Shown: piece by piece, positions 1-9,054 of the stretch
Layout of the letters: every line of letters begins with the position of its first letter
How positions within the stretch are numbered: the stretch's first letter is position 1
Made by a program: the position numbers and the translations under genes
Notes under the pieces: model-generated
What the model saw: only the letters and a program-made list of their open reading frames with translations
Told to the model about the DNA's origin: nothing
Database searches by the model: none
Origin: a virus
Reading direction: 5' to 3' (one strand)
DNA: 39,723 nt
Virus record (IMG/VR): IMGVR_UViG_3300033153_005734
Location: 1-39,723 of that record

Positions 1-350
1 GGATTATTGCCTTGAAGACCTGAAATAGTGACATATCTTTCTCTGGGTTGAACGTTCCCTGAAAAAGTGTATCGTGCCGAATCAATCCCCGTCTTTATAG
101 CCTCATGTCCTGTTTCAGCATAACAATATATTCTATTGTTTATTCCAGTATTCCAACCTTCAATTCGAAAACCGGTACTATCAAGAGTACCAGAAGACCG
201 ATGATATGTAGTCATTGTATCATTTGCTGCTTGTAAATCATAAGCAGTATCATTCCAGAGTTTCCAAGAAGGAAAAGCATTAGCCCAAGTTGAACCATCA
301 CCTAATCCATCAACTACATCTGGATCTATATATTTAATTATACTAGCCAT
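1..350 (-). CDS. Tail fibre/spike-like protein, N-terminal part (runs off the left edge)
   Basis: This is the first 116 codons of a gene that continues beyond base 1. Its ATG (348-350) overlaps the TAA of the upstream gene as TAATG. The reading frame begins MASIIKYIDPDVVDGLGDG and continues STWANAFPSW. The GDGSTWANAF.SW pattern near the N terminus is typical of right-handed parallel beta-helix proteins in virion fibres and spikes. It follows a run of other adsorption-type genes in the same direction, which fits a receptor-binding or tail-associated role. The fold is inferred from this short motif only, and the main body of the protein is outside the window. Confidence 0.55.
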   Translation of the reverse strand, partial: MASIIKYIDPDVVDGLGDGSTWANAFPSWKLWNDTAYDLQAANDTMTTYHRSSGTLDSTGFRIEGWNTGINNRIYCYAETGHEAIKTGIDSARYTFSGNVQPRERYVTISGLQGNN

Positions 351-1192
351 TATTGTTTTCCATCAAAATCATCTTTATTAGATTTTCTAGGGTTAAATTT
401 AGGAACTCCTATTACTTTATTTCTACTAGCGAGATTTTCTTTTGTAGTTCTTCTCTTACTAAAATCAGGTGTTCCTTTTATACTTTTTAAGCTACCAAAA
501 GAAGATGCTGTCACTCTTATATCTTCAAATGCTAACTTTCTACCACCACGTATTTCTTTTTGATATTGAGGATCAGTTAAGCCAGTAGCATAATTAAATA
601 ATTCTTCTACTTCTTCTGGCTCTATAAAATCTACAAACTGAGTTATTAATCCTCTTGTCTGTGATAATGCACTACCAGAAATAAGTAATATTTCACCATC
701 TGGTGTTACTACAAAGAAAGCTTCAGCTAGTGTATTAGATAATCCACTAAGAACTAATTCACCAAAAGGAACATTAGTATAGAAAGATGTTTGTAATGTA
801 GGTGCTATACCATCAAAGATTATTTCACCAGAGCCAGCATAAATTGCTTCAAATATACCAGCTACAAGTGTAGCAGCAGAACCATTTAATATTATTTGAC
901 CAGAAGCACCATAAGAAAGATTAAGTTCTCTTGCTGCTATACCACTTACAAGTATTTGTCCAGCAGGAGTCATTTCAAATTCTAGTTCTCTTTGTGCAAT
1001 ACCACTAACTAATAATTCACCAGTTGCTTGATAAATATAATCTTCTAATATTCTTTGTGATAAGGCAGAGCCTGAGATGAGTAATGTGCCAGCACTTGTT
1101 ACGGCTATTTCTTGTAGATCAGCCCAACCAGCTGTAACGAGTGATACACTTGTGCTTGTAAAACCTTCGGTGATTATTGCGTTTCTTGGCAT
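350..1192 (-). CDS. Beta-repeat virion protein with seven G-[EQT]-[IL]-x-x-S-G repeats
   Basis: A 280-residue protein of unknown function. Residues about 35-176 hold seven repeats spaced 20-28 residues apart, with cores such as GTLLISGSALSQ, GELLVSGIAQREL, GQILVSGIAAREL, GQIILNGSAATL, GEIIFDGIAPTL, GELVLSGLSNTL and GEILLISGSALSQ. Each reads as a strand-turn-strand unit, so a stacked beta structure is likely. The last 90 residues lose the repeat and are basic (RGGRKLAFEDIR, FSKRRTTKE, NPRKSNKDD). It lies among fibre-type genes, so a tail or decoration protein is the best guess. It has no signal peptide, membrane segment or recognised domain. Confidence 0.6.
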   Translation of the reverse strand: MPRNAIITEGFTSTSVSLVTAGWADLQEIAVTSAGTLLISGSALSQRILEDYIYQATGELLVSGIAQRELEFEMTPAGQILVSGIAARELNLSYGASGQIILNGSAATLVAGIFEAIYAGSGEIIFDGIAPTLQTSFYTNVPFGELVLSGLSNTLAEAFFVVTPDGEILLISGSALSQTRGLITQFVDFIEPEEVEELFNYATGLTDPQYQKEIRGGRKLAFEDIRVTASSFGSLKSIKGTPDFSKRRTTKENLASRNKVIGVPKFNPRKSNKDDFDGKQ

Positions 1193-1207
1193 ATGTAGTT
1201 ATCTTTT

Positions 1208-4200
1208 CTAAGTTGCTGCGTTAACGGACGTTGTTGCGTCACTATCAAATATCATTTCACCAGCAGGAAGATAAATATATTCACCTTGCTCTCTATGAGT
1301 TCTAGCTGAGTGATATATAACTACAGAATCACCATCTGGATCATATTGATAACTTGCTTGTGGATAAATTTTAGTTCTTTGATAAACATTAGTTTCTGTA
1401 CTATCTCCCAAACTATCAAGAAGTAAAAATACTGCTACAGTATCTCCTGGCATATTACTAGATGAAGCACTATAGAAATATTCTCTATTATTATTTATTA
1501 GTCTATCTCCGCCAGCAAGACTCCAAGTTTGTTGTAACATTGTATAAGCAGATGTATCGCCTACTACATAATCCCAAATAGCCTTTGATGTACTTACAGA
1601 AGAAACTTCTACACAATCTATAAATAGATTATGAGTACCAACATACCAATCCCATAAATCGTCATTATGTATAATTCTAAATTTTACTTCATTATTATTT
1701 GTTCTATCAACATGACGTTCTTCAAATTGTTGAGAATAATCAACAGAATCTTCCATATTACCATTCATAAATCCTTCTGATATTTGTTCCCATGCAACCG
1801 CATTATAATCATATACCCATAAATCTAAATAATGATCTGGATATGCATTATAAAATTGTATTCCAGTATAATAACCATAAAGATTAAAAGTTCCAGGTTT
1901 ATGATTAAGACTAGGAAGATTAAAAATCATCTCTATTTCTAATCCATCAGTTTCATCTTCTGTGATTTGCCAATAAATACCATCTCGTCTATTTATTGAT
2001 AAATTACTTCCAGTTTCTGTTCCATATATCATTGTTGCTGAAATAGATTGATCTGTAAAACTTGAATCTTGTATTCTTAAATCTGCTTTAGTAGCAAGAT
2101 CAGCTCCAAATGATCCAATATCATTAGCATATTCAGATTTCATAGCTCTCCAAATATTATGAGGAATAGTTTCTAATGCTAATAAATGATTTTCTATTAC
2201 AGTTAATGTTCCAGGTTCGGTTTCATCCCATAAATTACCATACCCTTCTAAGTAATATGTACCACCAGTACATGAAGGATAAAAACTAAGTTCTCCACCT
2301 TTCATATTTAAGTCAACATATCCATCAGTTACAAGGTCTTCAACTTGTACCCATCCAGATAATACATCTAATGATATTGATGTTCCTGCTACACCTCTCA
2401 TATAAAAGACACAAAAATCACCTTCTACCACAACTTCAGTTCCAGCAAAGGTTCCACCAGCTTTAACATACAAATCACCATCAGTACGACAAGCATGTGA
2501 ATTACCTTCTAAGTCTGTTACATTGTTTATATAACAACTTCTAAATTCTATTCTTACATTATCTAACCATCTCCCAGCTTCAGGTGGAACAACGGCATTT
2601 TCTATTCCAGTTACTTCACAACGTTCAAATGTCATACGATCTATTAGTTGACCATTAAGATCAACTGTACTATCATTTATAGCACCTATTCCTGTGAATG
2701 AATAACCACTAAGTTCACGATCTAATGCTATAGACCCAGTGAATATAATATTACGAATGTTTCTTAATAAGGCTATAGTCATAGCATCTGCCATGTTATC
2801 AACAGGAGCTGCTCTTGTTCCTTTAGGATAAAAAGCACCAGAAGTTCCATTTATAGTATCAATATATACACTACCATCATATTGTAAATCTACAGGTGTT
2901 GCTAATCCATCAATATCAATAATCAACCCATCTTGTTCCGTAGTATTGTTAGTAAGTTTAGCAGTTCCAGCAATATGAATCTCGCCTTGAGTTACGGTGC
3001 TGTCTAGAGTTACTTCACCAGCACCTACATATAGCTCTATAGATGTAGTTGAATCGCCTAGATTTTCTATTTGAATACCACCATTAAAGTCAATCAACTG
3101 AGCATTAGCACCACCAGCGTTCATATCAATAGTTGTGAGTGAAGGTTCTTCTGAACCATAACAACTTAAGAATGTTGCTGCAGAATCACCCATAGTTATT
3201 GTACCTTGAAGTATTGTTCGAAATGCTAATCCATTCATTCCAGTAGCATTATAAATAATACCATCTCTAATAATAACTCCTGAATCTAAAACTCCTGTTA
3301 CTGTACATTCATTTATTTCACAGTTAGTTATATCAGCACTAGCTCCAATAGTTAAAGTTGTTTGCCCAGCGTTTTCTCCAACTAAAGTATAGTTAGATAT
3401 ATCTTCATCAGTTAATGTTAAATTTCCAAGAATACTTATTTGAGTAAAACCTCTTTCCACGGCTATAACGACAGCATCTGCTACGTTGTCAACTGGATTA
3501 CTTAATGTTCCAGCTGGGAAAATTGTTCCTGTATCACCATTTGCTTGATCTATAAATACTTCACTCAAAGAAGCTTTTTGTATATTAGTTGGGTTTAATA
3601 ACTCATCTATTACATTAGCGGTAGCAGTAGAGTTATCAGTTAATTTAGCTAATCCACGACAAACTATTGTTCCATTTGTTATTGTTGAATCTAATATTAT
3701 TTGTCCAGAGTTTATATCTAAAGAAATATCATCATCACCATTTTTATTATAAAGTCTTATACCACCATTATAATCTCTTAAAGCAAGAGATTGTCCTGAA
3801 TCACCACAATTTATAGATGGAGTAGATTCTCCAGGAATACCTGAAAATGAATTAGTTATTTCAGCCGCTGCATAACCGCCTAATGTGATTGAATCTCCTA
3901 TAGTACAATGACGTATTACTCCATTAACATAGTTAAGATATTCTAGATAACAATGTTCTATTTGTGAACCACCATCTAAAATACCTGTTACTGTTGCTTC
4001 TCTAAACTCACAGTTTAATACATTAGCACTATCACCAATGGTTATTATTGTTTGTGTAGTATTAACACCAATCAATGTCATATCACTTACATCATCTCCA
4101 CCACCTAATGTTAAATCACCAATAATATTTATTTGACCAAATCCTCTTGCTGCTGCTATTACTACAGCATCAGGAATATTATCTGATGGTCTTCTTAAAG

Positions 4201-4663
4201 TTCCTGTTGGATAAATAGAACCACTTACAGCACTTCCTGTTATATTCCCTTGATCCACTGTAACAGCAGCTCCATATTCACCAAACTCAATAGCAGCACT
4301 TGTTACTAATCCAGCTGAATTAGCTGAACGAACTGATACTTGATTAACATTTACCACATCACCAACATTACTATTAGCACTAATAAGGTTTACCGCATAC
4401 TGATCGTCTTCAAAAGTTACTGTGTAGCCATTTAAAATTTCAACTGTACGTGCTAAGTCTACACCTCCTACACTTAATGGTGGGTTATGATCGTGAGTTT
4501 TTACATATGTAATTCCTTGTTCATTGTCTTCTAAATCTTTAAGTGTTAATCTAAAAGCATTTAAATCCAGTTCATAAATTGGAACTGGATTTACCTGAAT
4601 CTGATTCATATCAACTTTAAATACACTTATAACCTTGGTAGGCCAATTAATCGTTATTGCCAT
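1208..4663 (-). CDS. Large tail fibre/adsorption protein with three beta-helix repeats
   Basis: 1151 residues. The N-terminal 130 residues (RLTLKDLEDNEQGITY, GYTVTFEDDQYAVNL, NVNQVSVRSANSAGLV) match, from memory, a tail-associated domain common in phage structural genes. Then follow three diverged copies of a roughly 230-residue module, starting near 134, 369 and 602. Each opens with [VI]D-x-x-N-G/x-x-x-G-x-x-[FY]P-x-GT and P-x-DN-x-x-DA-x-x-IA. The many short strands and G-D-S turns suggest a pectate-lyase-like beta-helix. The last 300 residues look like a separate globular beta domain, possibly the receptor-facing tip. Tail function is inferred from family resemblance and neighbours. Confidence 0.75.
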   Translation of the reverse strand: MAITINWPTKVISVFKVDMNQIQVNPVPIYELDLNAFRLTLKDLEDNEQGITYVKTHDHNPPLSVGGVDLARTVEILNGYTVTFEDDQYAVNLISANSNVGDVVNVNQVSVRSANSAGLVTSAAIEFGEYGAAVTVDQGNITGSAVSGSIYPTGTLRRPSDNIPDAVVIAAARGFGQINIIGDLTLGGGDDVSDMTLIGVNTTQTIITIGDSANVLNCEFREATVTGILDGGSQIEHCYLEYLNYVNGVIRHCTIGDSITLGGYAAAEITNSFSGIPGESTPSINCGDSGQSLALRDYNGGIRLYNKNGDDDISLDINSGQIILDSTITNGTIVCRGLAKLTDNSTATANVIDELLNPTNIQKASLSEVFIDQANGDTGTIFPAGTLSNPVDNVADAVVIAVERGFTQISILGNLTLTDEDISNYTLVGENAGQTTLTIGASADITNCEINECTVTGVLDSGVIIRDGIIYNATGMNGLAFRTILQGTITMGDSAATFLSCYGSEEPSLTTIDMNAGGANAQLIDFNGGIQIENLGDSTTSIELYVGAGEVTLDSTVTQGEIHIAGTAKLTNNTTEQDGLIIDIDGLATPVDLQYDGSVYIDTINGTSGAFYPKGTRAAPVDNMADAMTIALLRNIRNIIFTGSIALDRELSGYSFTGIGAINDSTVDLNGQLIDRMTFERCEVTGIENAVVPPEAGRWLDNVRIEFRSCYINNVTDLEGNSHACRTDGDLYVKAGGTFAGTEVVVEGDFCVFYMRGVAGTSISLDVLSGWVQVEDLVTDGYVDLNMKGGELSFYPSCTGGTYYLEGYGNLWDETEPGTLTVIENHLLALETIPHNIWRAMKSEYANDIGSFGADLATKADLRIQDSSFTDQSISATMIYGTETGSNLSINRRDGIYWQITEDETDGLEIEMIFNLPSLNHKPGTFNLYGYYTGIQFYNAYPDHYLDLWVYDYNAVAWEQISEGFMNGNMEDSVDYSQQFEERHVDRTNNNEVKFRIIHNDDLWDWYVGTHNLFIDCVEVSSVSTSKAIWDYVVGDTSAYTMLQQTWSLAGGDRLINNNREYFYSASSSNMPGDTVAVFLLLDSLGDSTETNVYQRTKIYPQASYQYDPDGDSVVIYHSARTHREQGEYIYLPAGEMIFDSDATTSVNAAT

Positions 4664-4687
4664 TATGACATTACCTTTCCGAAAAAC

Positions 4688-4915
4688 TTAAGAAGTTCCA
4701 CCACTGAATACAATAGTTTGTATTGTAGCTAGTTGTTTTTTTAATAAAACAATATCATTATCTCTAGACATAATCGTATTTTGTAAACTGATTACTTTTT
4801 GTTCCAATTCTCTTACTAATTTTCTAGTTTCATTTGAATGACTTATTGTTGTATTCACATTTCTTGTTGTTACTTCTTCAAAAGCCTTTCTTAATTCTTT
4901 GTCGCCTGTTGCCAT
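4688..4915 (-). CDS. Small coiled-coil protein of the fibre cluster
   Basis: 75 residues with one long predicted helix (about residues 5-67): KELRKAFEEVTTRNVN, then RKLVRELEQKVISLQNTI and LLKKQLATIQTI, with hydrophobic residues at heptad spacing. It ends in a short FSGGTS tail. It lies between two very large fibre genes, with 2 bases to the upstream gene and 24 to the downstream one. Small coiled-coil proteins in such positions often act as fibre trimerisation, hinge or assembly factors. Here that is inference from position and heptads only. Confidence 0.55.
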   Translation of the reverse strand: MATGDKELRKAFEEVTTRNVNTTISHSNETRKLVRELEQKVISLQNTIMSRDNDIVLLKKQLATIQTIVFSGGTS

Positions 4916-4917
4916 TT

Positions 4918-6804
4918 TTATTCATCCCTTATAAGTTGTATTGTTGTTGTAAAACCAGTAGAACTATCAACTATTCCTGATACTGGTTGACTAGTATAAT
5001 AATATGGAGTTCCTTCAGCTTCTCTTACCCTTCCAGTTATTGGTTGACTAATAGGAACTGGTCTTTCATCATAAACTGATCCTGAATCACCTGTTAGTTC
5101 ATTTATAAAAGCAAATGTAGAAGTAATAGTTCCTGTTGCTGGAGATATTAGAATAGCTTCATTAGTAATATATGTATAACTATCACCTGATAAAACTGAT
5201 ATTGAATAAGCACCGTTATATACATCTTCATTAGCACCACGTATTATTACATCATCACCTGTTGATAATCCATGTGAAACATGATAAGCCCAAACACTAT
5301 CACCAGAAGTATCACCAGTAGATAATGTTACACTTTCTTGATAAGGAAAGTTTGATCCATTAGTAGGATAAATTAAAACTCTTGCTCCAATAATACTATC
5401 ACCAGAAGTAATATCTTTTACTTTAATATAAGTTGTAACAGGATCTGTTACTATTGTAGTTGTAGCACTTGTTCCATTTCTTACTGTTGGTGTAATTCCA
5501 CCACTTACAGTTATTGTCACTAGTCCTCCACTATTATTATATACGCTTTCTTTTCCAGTTGATCCATCTGTTCCAGCATATCCAGTATAAGTAAAGTTTG
5601 TAAATGTATAACTACCAGTTGCTTCTATATAAATAGCATGTCCTGAATCACCAGAAACAAAAGTTAAATCACTCCAAGCTCCTGTTCCTTCTCCATCAAG
5701 TAATACAGCACCAATAGGATAGGTAGAGTTTGAAATAGTATTACCTGTAAATGTAACTACGCCAGGATCTATTTGTCCAATAACATTAAATGTATTACCT
5801 GTTATTGTATGATTAAATGCGAAACTATCTCCACCAAAAATAATAGAATCACCTAAACCAGTGAATGTACTATTTGTAATAGAAAGTTCTTCTATACCAT
5901 AAAGACCAAGAGTTCCATCTGAAAAGTTACAAGAAACATAAGGACCAGCAGTTGTTATAACTGCTGCATCTAAAATAAAATGGGTTGAATCACCAGTGTC
6001 AGTATCACCCATAACATGTATATAATATTTGTCATCACCAATATATCTATTCTCAAAAATTAATGAAACATTTGAATCTTCAAACCAAGAAGCTCCATTT
6101 GAATCACCAAAATTTAATGGCCCTTGTAATCCATATACACCAGTAGAATATTCTCTTATTATTCCATGAGCTTTTCCTGTTGATTTATCTCTATCTTCTG
6201 TTACTATTTCTAAAAAGTTTCCTCTATTACCTGTAGTTCCACCTGTTACTCTTAAACCATCATTTCCATATCTAATAATATCTACCCATTCATTAAAACC
6301 ACCAGCAAGGGCTTTTGAATCTACTTGGAACCAAGCACCAACTTCTGTTAAACCAGTAGTAAAATCTAATCCTGTGTCACCAGATTGAATAGTATATTCA
6401 GCATCAGCTAATTTATTAAGATAACCACCACCTGTGTCTATAACAAAACAAGCAAATGTTACTTGATTATCTGAATGTTTAAATACTAATCTATCATTTC
6501 CCTGTTGCCATAATGTTACTTGATTAGTTCCATCACCAAGAAATATAGAATGAACATCATTAGCATATCCTATTTGTGTAGCAGAGTTATTTGTCCAAAT
6601 ATATATTAATGTCTCTACCATTGGAACTGCTGCACCTGTCCAATATATTCCTTCTGCTCCACCTGAACCAAGAGTACTGTTTGGTAATGCTATAGAACTT
6701 GATGCTTCTGCATAATCAAGAGTTTCGGCAGTACCGGCATTCCAGTTTGTATCTGCGTTTGCGTCATCTAATACTGTCCTTAAATCTGTGACTGTAACTG
6801 CCAT
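4918..6804 (-). CDS. Tail fibre/spike-like beta-rich protein
   Basis: 628 residues, Gly/Ser/Thr/Asn rich, with short repeated strands in the central part (FTGLGDSIIF, NTFNVIGQIDPG, TFTGNTISNSTYPIGA) that suggest a beta-helix. The C-terminal 170 residues (IIGARVLIY, HGLSTGDDVIIRGANE, YNGAYSISVLSG, SPATGTIT, SQPITGRVR) match a domain I recognise from many phage structural proteins. It carries 12 GD[ST] tripeptides. Its 5' end overlaps the 3' end of the upstream gene (6780-6804) by 25 bases. A role in adsorption or baseplate decoration is inferred from these family features. Confidence 0.7.
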   Translation of the reverse strand: MAVTVTDLRTVLDDANADTNWNAGTAETLDYAEASSSIALPNSTLGSGGAEGIYWTGAAVPMVETLIYIWTNNSATQIGYANDVHSIFLGDGTNQVTLWQQGNDRLVFKHSDNQVTFACFVIDTGGGYLNKLADAEYTIQSGDTGLDFTTGLTEVGAWFQVDSKALAGGFNEWVDIIRYGNDGLRVTGGTTGNRGNFLEIVTEDRDKSTGKAHGIIREYSTGVYGLQGPLNFGDSNGASWFEDSNVSLIFENRYIGDDKYYIHVMGDTDTGDSTHFILDAAVITTAGPYVSCNFSDGTLGLYGIEELSITNSTFTGLGDSIIFGGDSFAFNHTITGNTFNVIGQIDPGVVTFTGNTISNSTYPIGAVLLDGEGTGAWSDLTFVSGDSGHAIYIEATGSYTFTNFTYTGYAGTDGSTGKESVYNNSGGLVTITVSGGITPTVRNGTSATTTIVTDPVTTYIKVKDITSGDSIIGARVLIYPTNGSNFPYQESVTLSTGDTSGDSVWAYHVSHGLSTGDDVIIRGANEDVYNGAYSISVLSGDSYTYITNEAILISPATGTITSTFAFINELTGDSGSVYDERPVPISQPITGRVREAEGTPYYYTSQPVSGIVDSSTGFTTTIQLIRDE

Positions 6805-7247
6805 TCTTTTACTATCCTATCGTATAAAATCATTACTACACATTGATTTGCCCATAGCACTCCTGCGTTTTGTATAGTAGGAATAGTAACAGCTAAATCT
6901 TCTTCCCTTTTATGTGCTGCTAAAGGATTATAATGTGCCGAACCAAATATGTATAAAGCATCTTTTGGATGTTCAAACTCTCTTAAATCTGTTCCACAAT
7001 TTGTTATTGGATAAGCAGGATTATATGGTTCAACATAAATATGCTTTACGTCTTTATTAATTTCTAAAATCTCTTTAAGAGTTTCTTTTTCATAGAGATT
7101 TGTTTTTCTAATGTTATTTTTTATTCCAGAAACAGGCCACATATACCATTCAGTTACACCAAAGTCCCATAATGGTAAGCCCCAAAAATGATGTTCCATT
7201 ATTGGGGCCATATATCCTATTTCCCAATGACCTACAACTTTTACCAT
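6780..7247 (-). CDS. Conserved phage protein, possibly SPOUT-methyltransferase-like
   Basis: 155 residues, not beta-rich like its neighbours. The N terminus is aromatic (PIMEHHFWGLPLWDFGVTEW, then YMWPVSG). The C-terminal half reads EHPKDALYIFGSAHYNP, then LAVTIPTIQNAG and ANQCVVMILYDRIVKEW. This resembles the order of the C-terminal half of TrmH-type SPOUT methyltransferases (hP-x-alyvFG-E, v-IP, a hydrophobic helix ending lYd-x-x-r), although the canonical N-E-G-x-G and S-L-N-V residues are replaced. The fold call is by eye and weak. The gene ends 25 bases inside the next fibre gene, so the two are probably translationally coupled. Confidence 0.4.
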   Translation of the reverse strand: MVKVVGHWEIGYMAPIMEHHFWGLPLWDFGVTEWYMWPVSGIKNNIRKTNLYEKETLKEILEINKDVKHIYVEPYNPAYPITNCGTDLREFEHPKDALYIFGSAHYNPLAAHKREEDLAVTIPTIQNAGVLWANQCVVMILYDRIVKEWQLQSQI

Positions 7248-7265
7248 TGTTATTTATTTCCTTTT

Positions 7266-8996
7266 TTATTCGTCCGTGGTTCTTATAACACTGATAGACT
7301 GGTTATTGTCAGCAAATGACCAAGCAGAGATAAACTCTTTAATAGGTGTTGAATCTCCATCTCTTACTACTACTACTAAGTTTCTATTTCCTGAGTATAC
7401 ACCAGTATAAGGAAATCTTGAATCACCAGGAAGAGTATCACCATATGTTATATAAACATTATTTCCTGAATCTCCACCTACAATATCAAAGTCTTCATTA
7501 CCATCTGTTGATGAAATAATAAATGTATCACCAGCTGTCCAACTTGAATATTCAAGTCTTCTTTCAAACCCATCATTATCAAGTACTCTTATTGTTCCAG
7601 TTGCTGGAGTATCAGCAGGAATAGCTACTTCTTCACTATCACCAACTTCTATAAAAGTAGCATTTGCTGAGTTGAGATATGTTTTTAATGTAAGTTGATT
7701 TTTAAGTATAGCAGGGTTTCCCTCTACATCTGTTGCTGATCCATCCCAAGGTGCTACAAGTACTCTATCCTCTAAAGGAATAAGACCTGTAACAGTATTA
7801 GTTACATTATTTGGTGGATTCTTAACTACATTTTTTAAGTCGAATAAAGTATCATTATTTGTTAAGTCTAAGTATTCAATACCTACACCATAAGCACCAA
7901 TGATAGCACTACCAGTTGAAGCTCCAATAAATGGAGTTGAAATAGTAGCACTTCTATCAACTATTGCTCCTATTGTAGCAGAATCACCACCTTGAATCAA
8001 TCCTAATGCTGATGTTGCTGTTGGTGCTACACCTCTAAATAATTGGAACCAAACTGTATCGCCACTATCGGCTAATACTTGTCCCACACCAGAAGTATCA
8101 CCAAATCCCCAAGTAATTGAATCACCTTCATCAAATGTTCCCCAAAGGCTTGTATATGATACTTGATGTGTTATACCTCTAAATAATTCTGCTGAAATAC
8201 CATATAACTCTGTATCTCCACCATCTCTTGTAATGGCTTTAGCATATTCATATAAATCATTTATACTAAATGTTGATCTATCCCATTCACTATAAAAGTA
8301 TTCATCTACAGCATCATTATTTACATCAATAGCTACATATCCTGGTGTAGTATTTGAAATACCCCATTCTTCTGCTGTATCACCTGATGTATTATTAAGG
8401 TCTGATGCATCTGAAAGAGCTAATACATTATTACCTCTTGATGAACCATTGATTAAGAACTCACTATATGTGAATCCATTTCTTCTACAAGTTCCTAAAA
8501 TTCTTCTACCATCAATATCAGATCCTTCACTTGTAACTTTCAGCATGAATCTATGTGAAATACCAGCAGTAGCAGAAGGATTAACTCCTACTCCACTTTG
8601 ATTCCACCAATCGTCAGATGTTACTACTCCATCTTGTATAATTTGTATTTGAACATCTGCGTTTCCGAAATTTACTATTCCATCCCATACTGTATCACCT
8701 CCACTTTGAATAATAGAACCATCAAAAAGATGTTCTGAAGATGCATCATCTATATTATAATTTCCAAGTAATGTGATAATGTTATCAGTTGAACGAGCAG
8801 ATGGATTCTCGTTTGTGATATCAAGTTCGTCATCACCAGCAGCTACGGCATCATCTGCCAAGTCTTGTAACCATCTGTGAAAGTTAATAACTGTATCGTA
8901 TGTAGGAGTTCCTGTTGCGTGAGTATCACCAATGTATCTAATATCTCCTGCTGCACGATCAACAGTCCAATCAGTATCGTTAAATGTATAAGCCAT
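7266..8996 (-). CDS. Virion structural protein, tail fibre/adsorption type
   Basis: 576 residues starting MAYTFNDTDW; an AGGAGA site lies 12 bases upstream of the ATG. Recognisable blocks are FHRWLQDLADDA, HLFDGSIIQSGGD, DGIVNFGNADVQIQIIQDG, GISHRFMLKV, DIDGRRILGT and GFTYSEFLINGSSRGNNVLA. I recall these from a structural protein family frequent in marine and other environmental phages. Fourteen GD[ST] tripeptides are spread along the chain, the highest density in the window. It starts a run of fibre-type genes read leftward, so a tail-fibre role is the best inference. Confidence 0.7.
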   Translation of the reverse strand: MAYTFNDTDWTVDRAAGDIRYIGDTHATGTPTYDTVINFHRWLQDLADDAVAAGDDELDITNENPSARSTDNIITLLGNYNIDDASSEHLFDGSIIQSGGDTVWDGIVNFGNADVQIQIIQDGVVTSDDWWNQSGVGVNPSATAGISHRFMLKVTSEGSDIDGRRILGTCRRNGFTYSEFLINGSSRGNNVLALSDASDLNNTSGDTAEEWGISNTTPGYVAIDVNNDAVDEYFYSEWDRSTFSINDLYEYAKAITRDGGDTELYGISAELFRGITHQVSYTSLWGTFDEGDSITWGFGDTSGVGQVLADSGDTVWFQLFRGVAPTATSALGLIQGGDSATIGAIVDRSATISTPFIGASTGSAIIGAYGVGIEYLDLTNNDTLFDLKNVVKNPPNNVTNTVTGLIPLEDRVLVAPWDGSATDVEGNPAILKNQLTLKTYLNSANATFIEVGDSEEVAIPADTPATGTIRVLDNDGFERRLEYSSWTAGDTFIISSTDGNEDFDIVGGDSGNNVYITYGDTLPGDSRFPYTGVYSGNRNLVVVVRDGDSTPIKEFISAWSFADNNQSISVIRTTDE

Positions 8997-9054
8997 TTTT
9001 TATAAGTCTCCTATTTTTTATTTTCTAAATATATCTTTACTGTTAAGTATTTGT

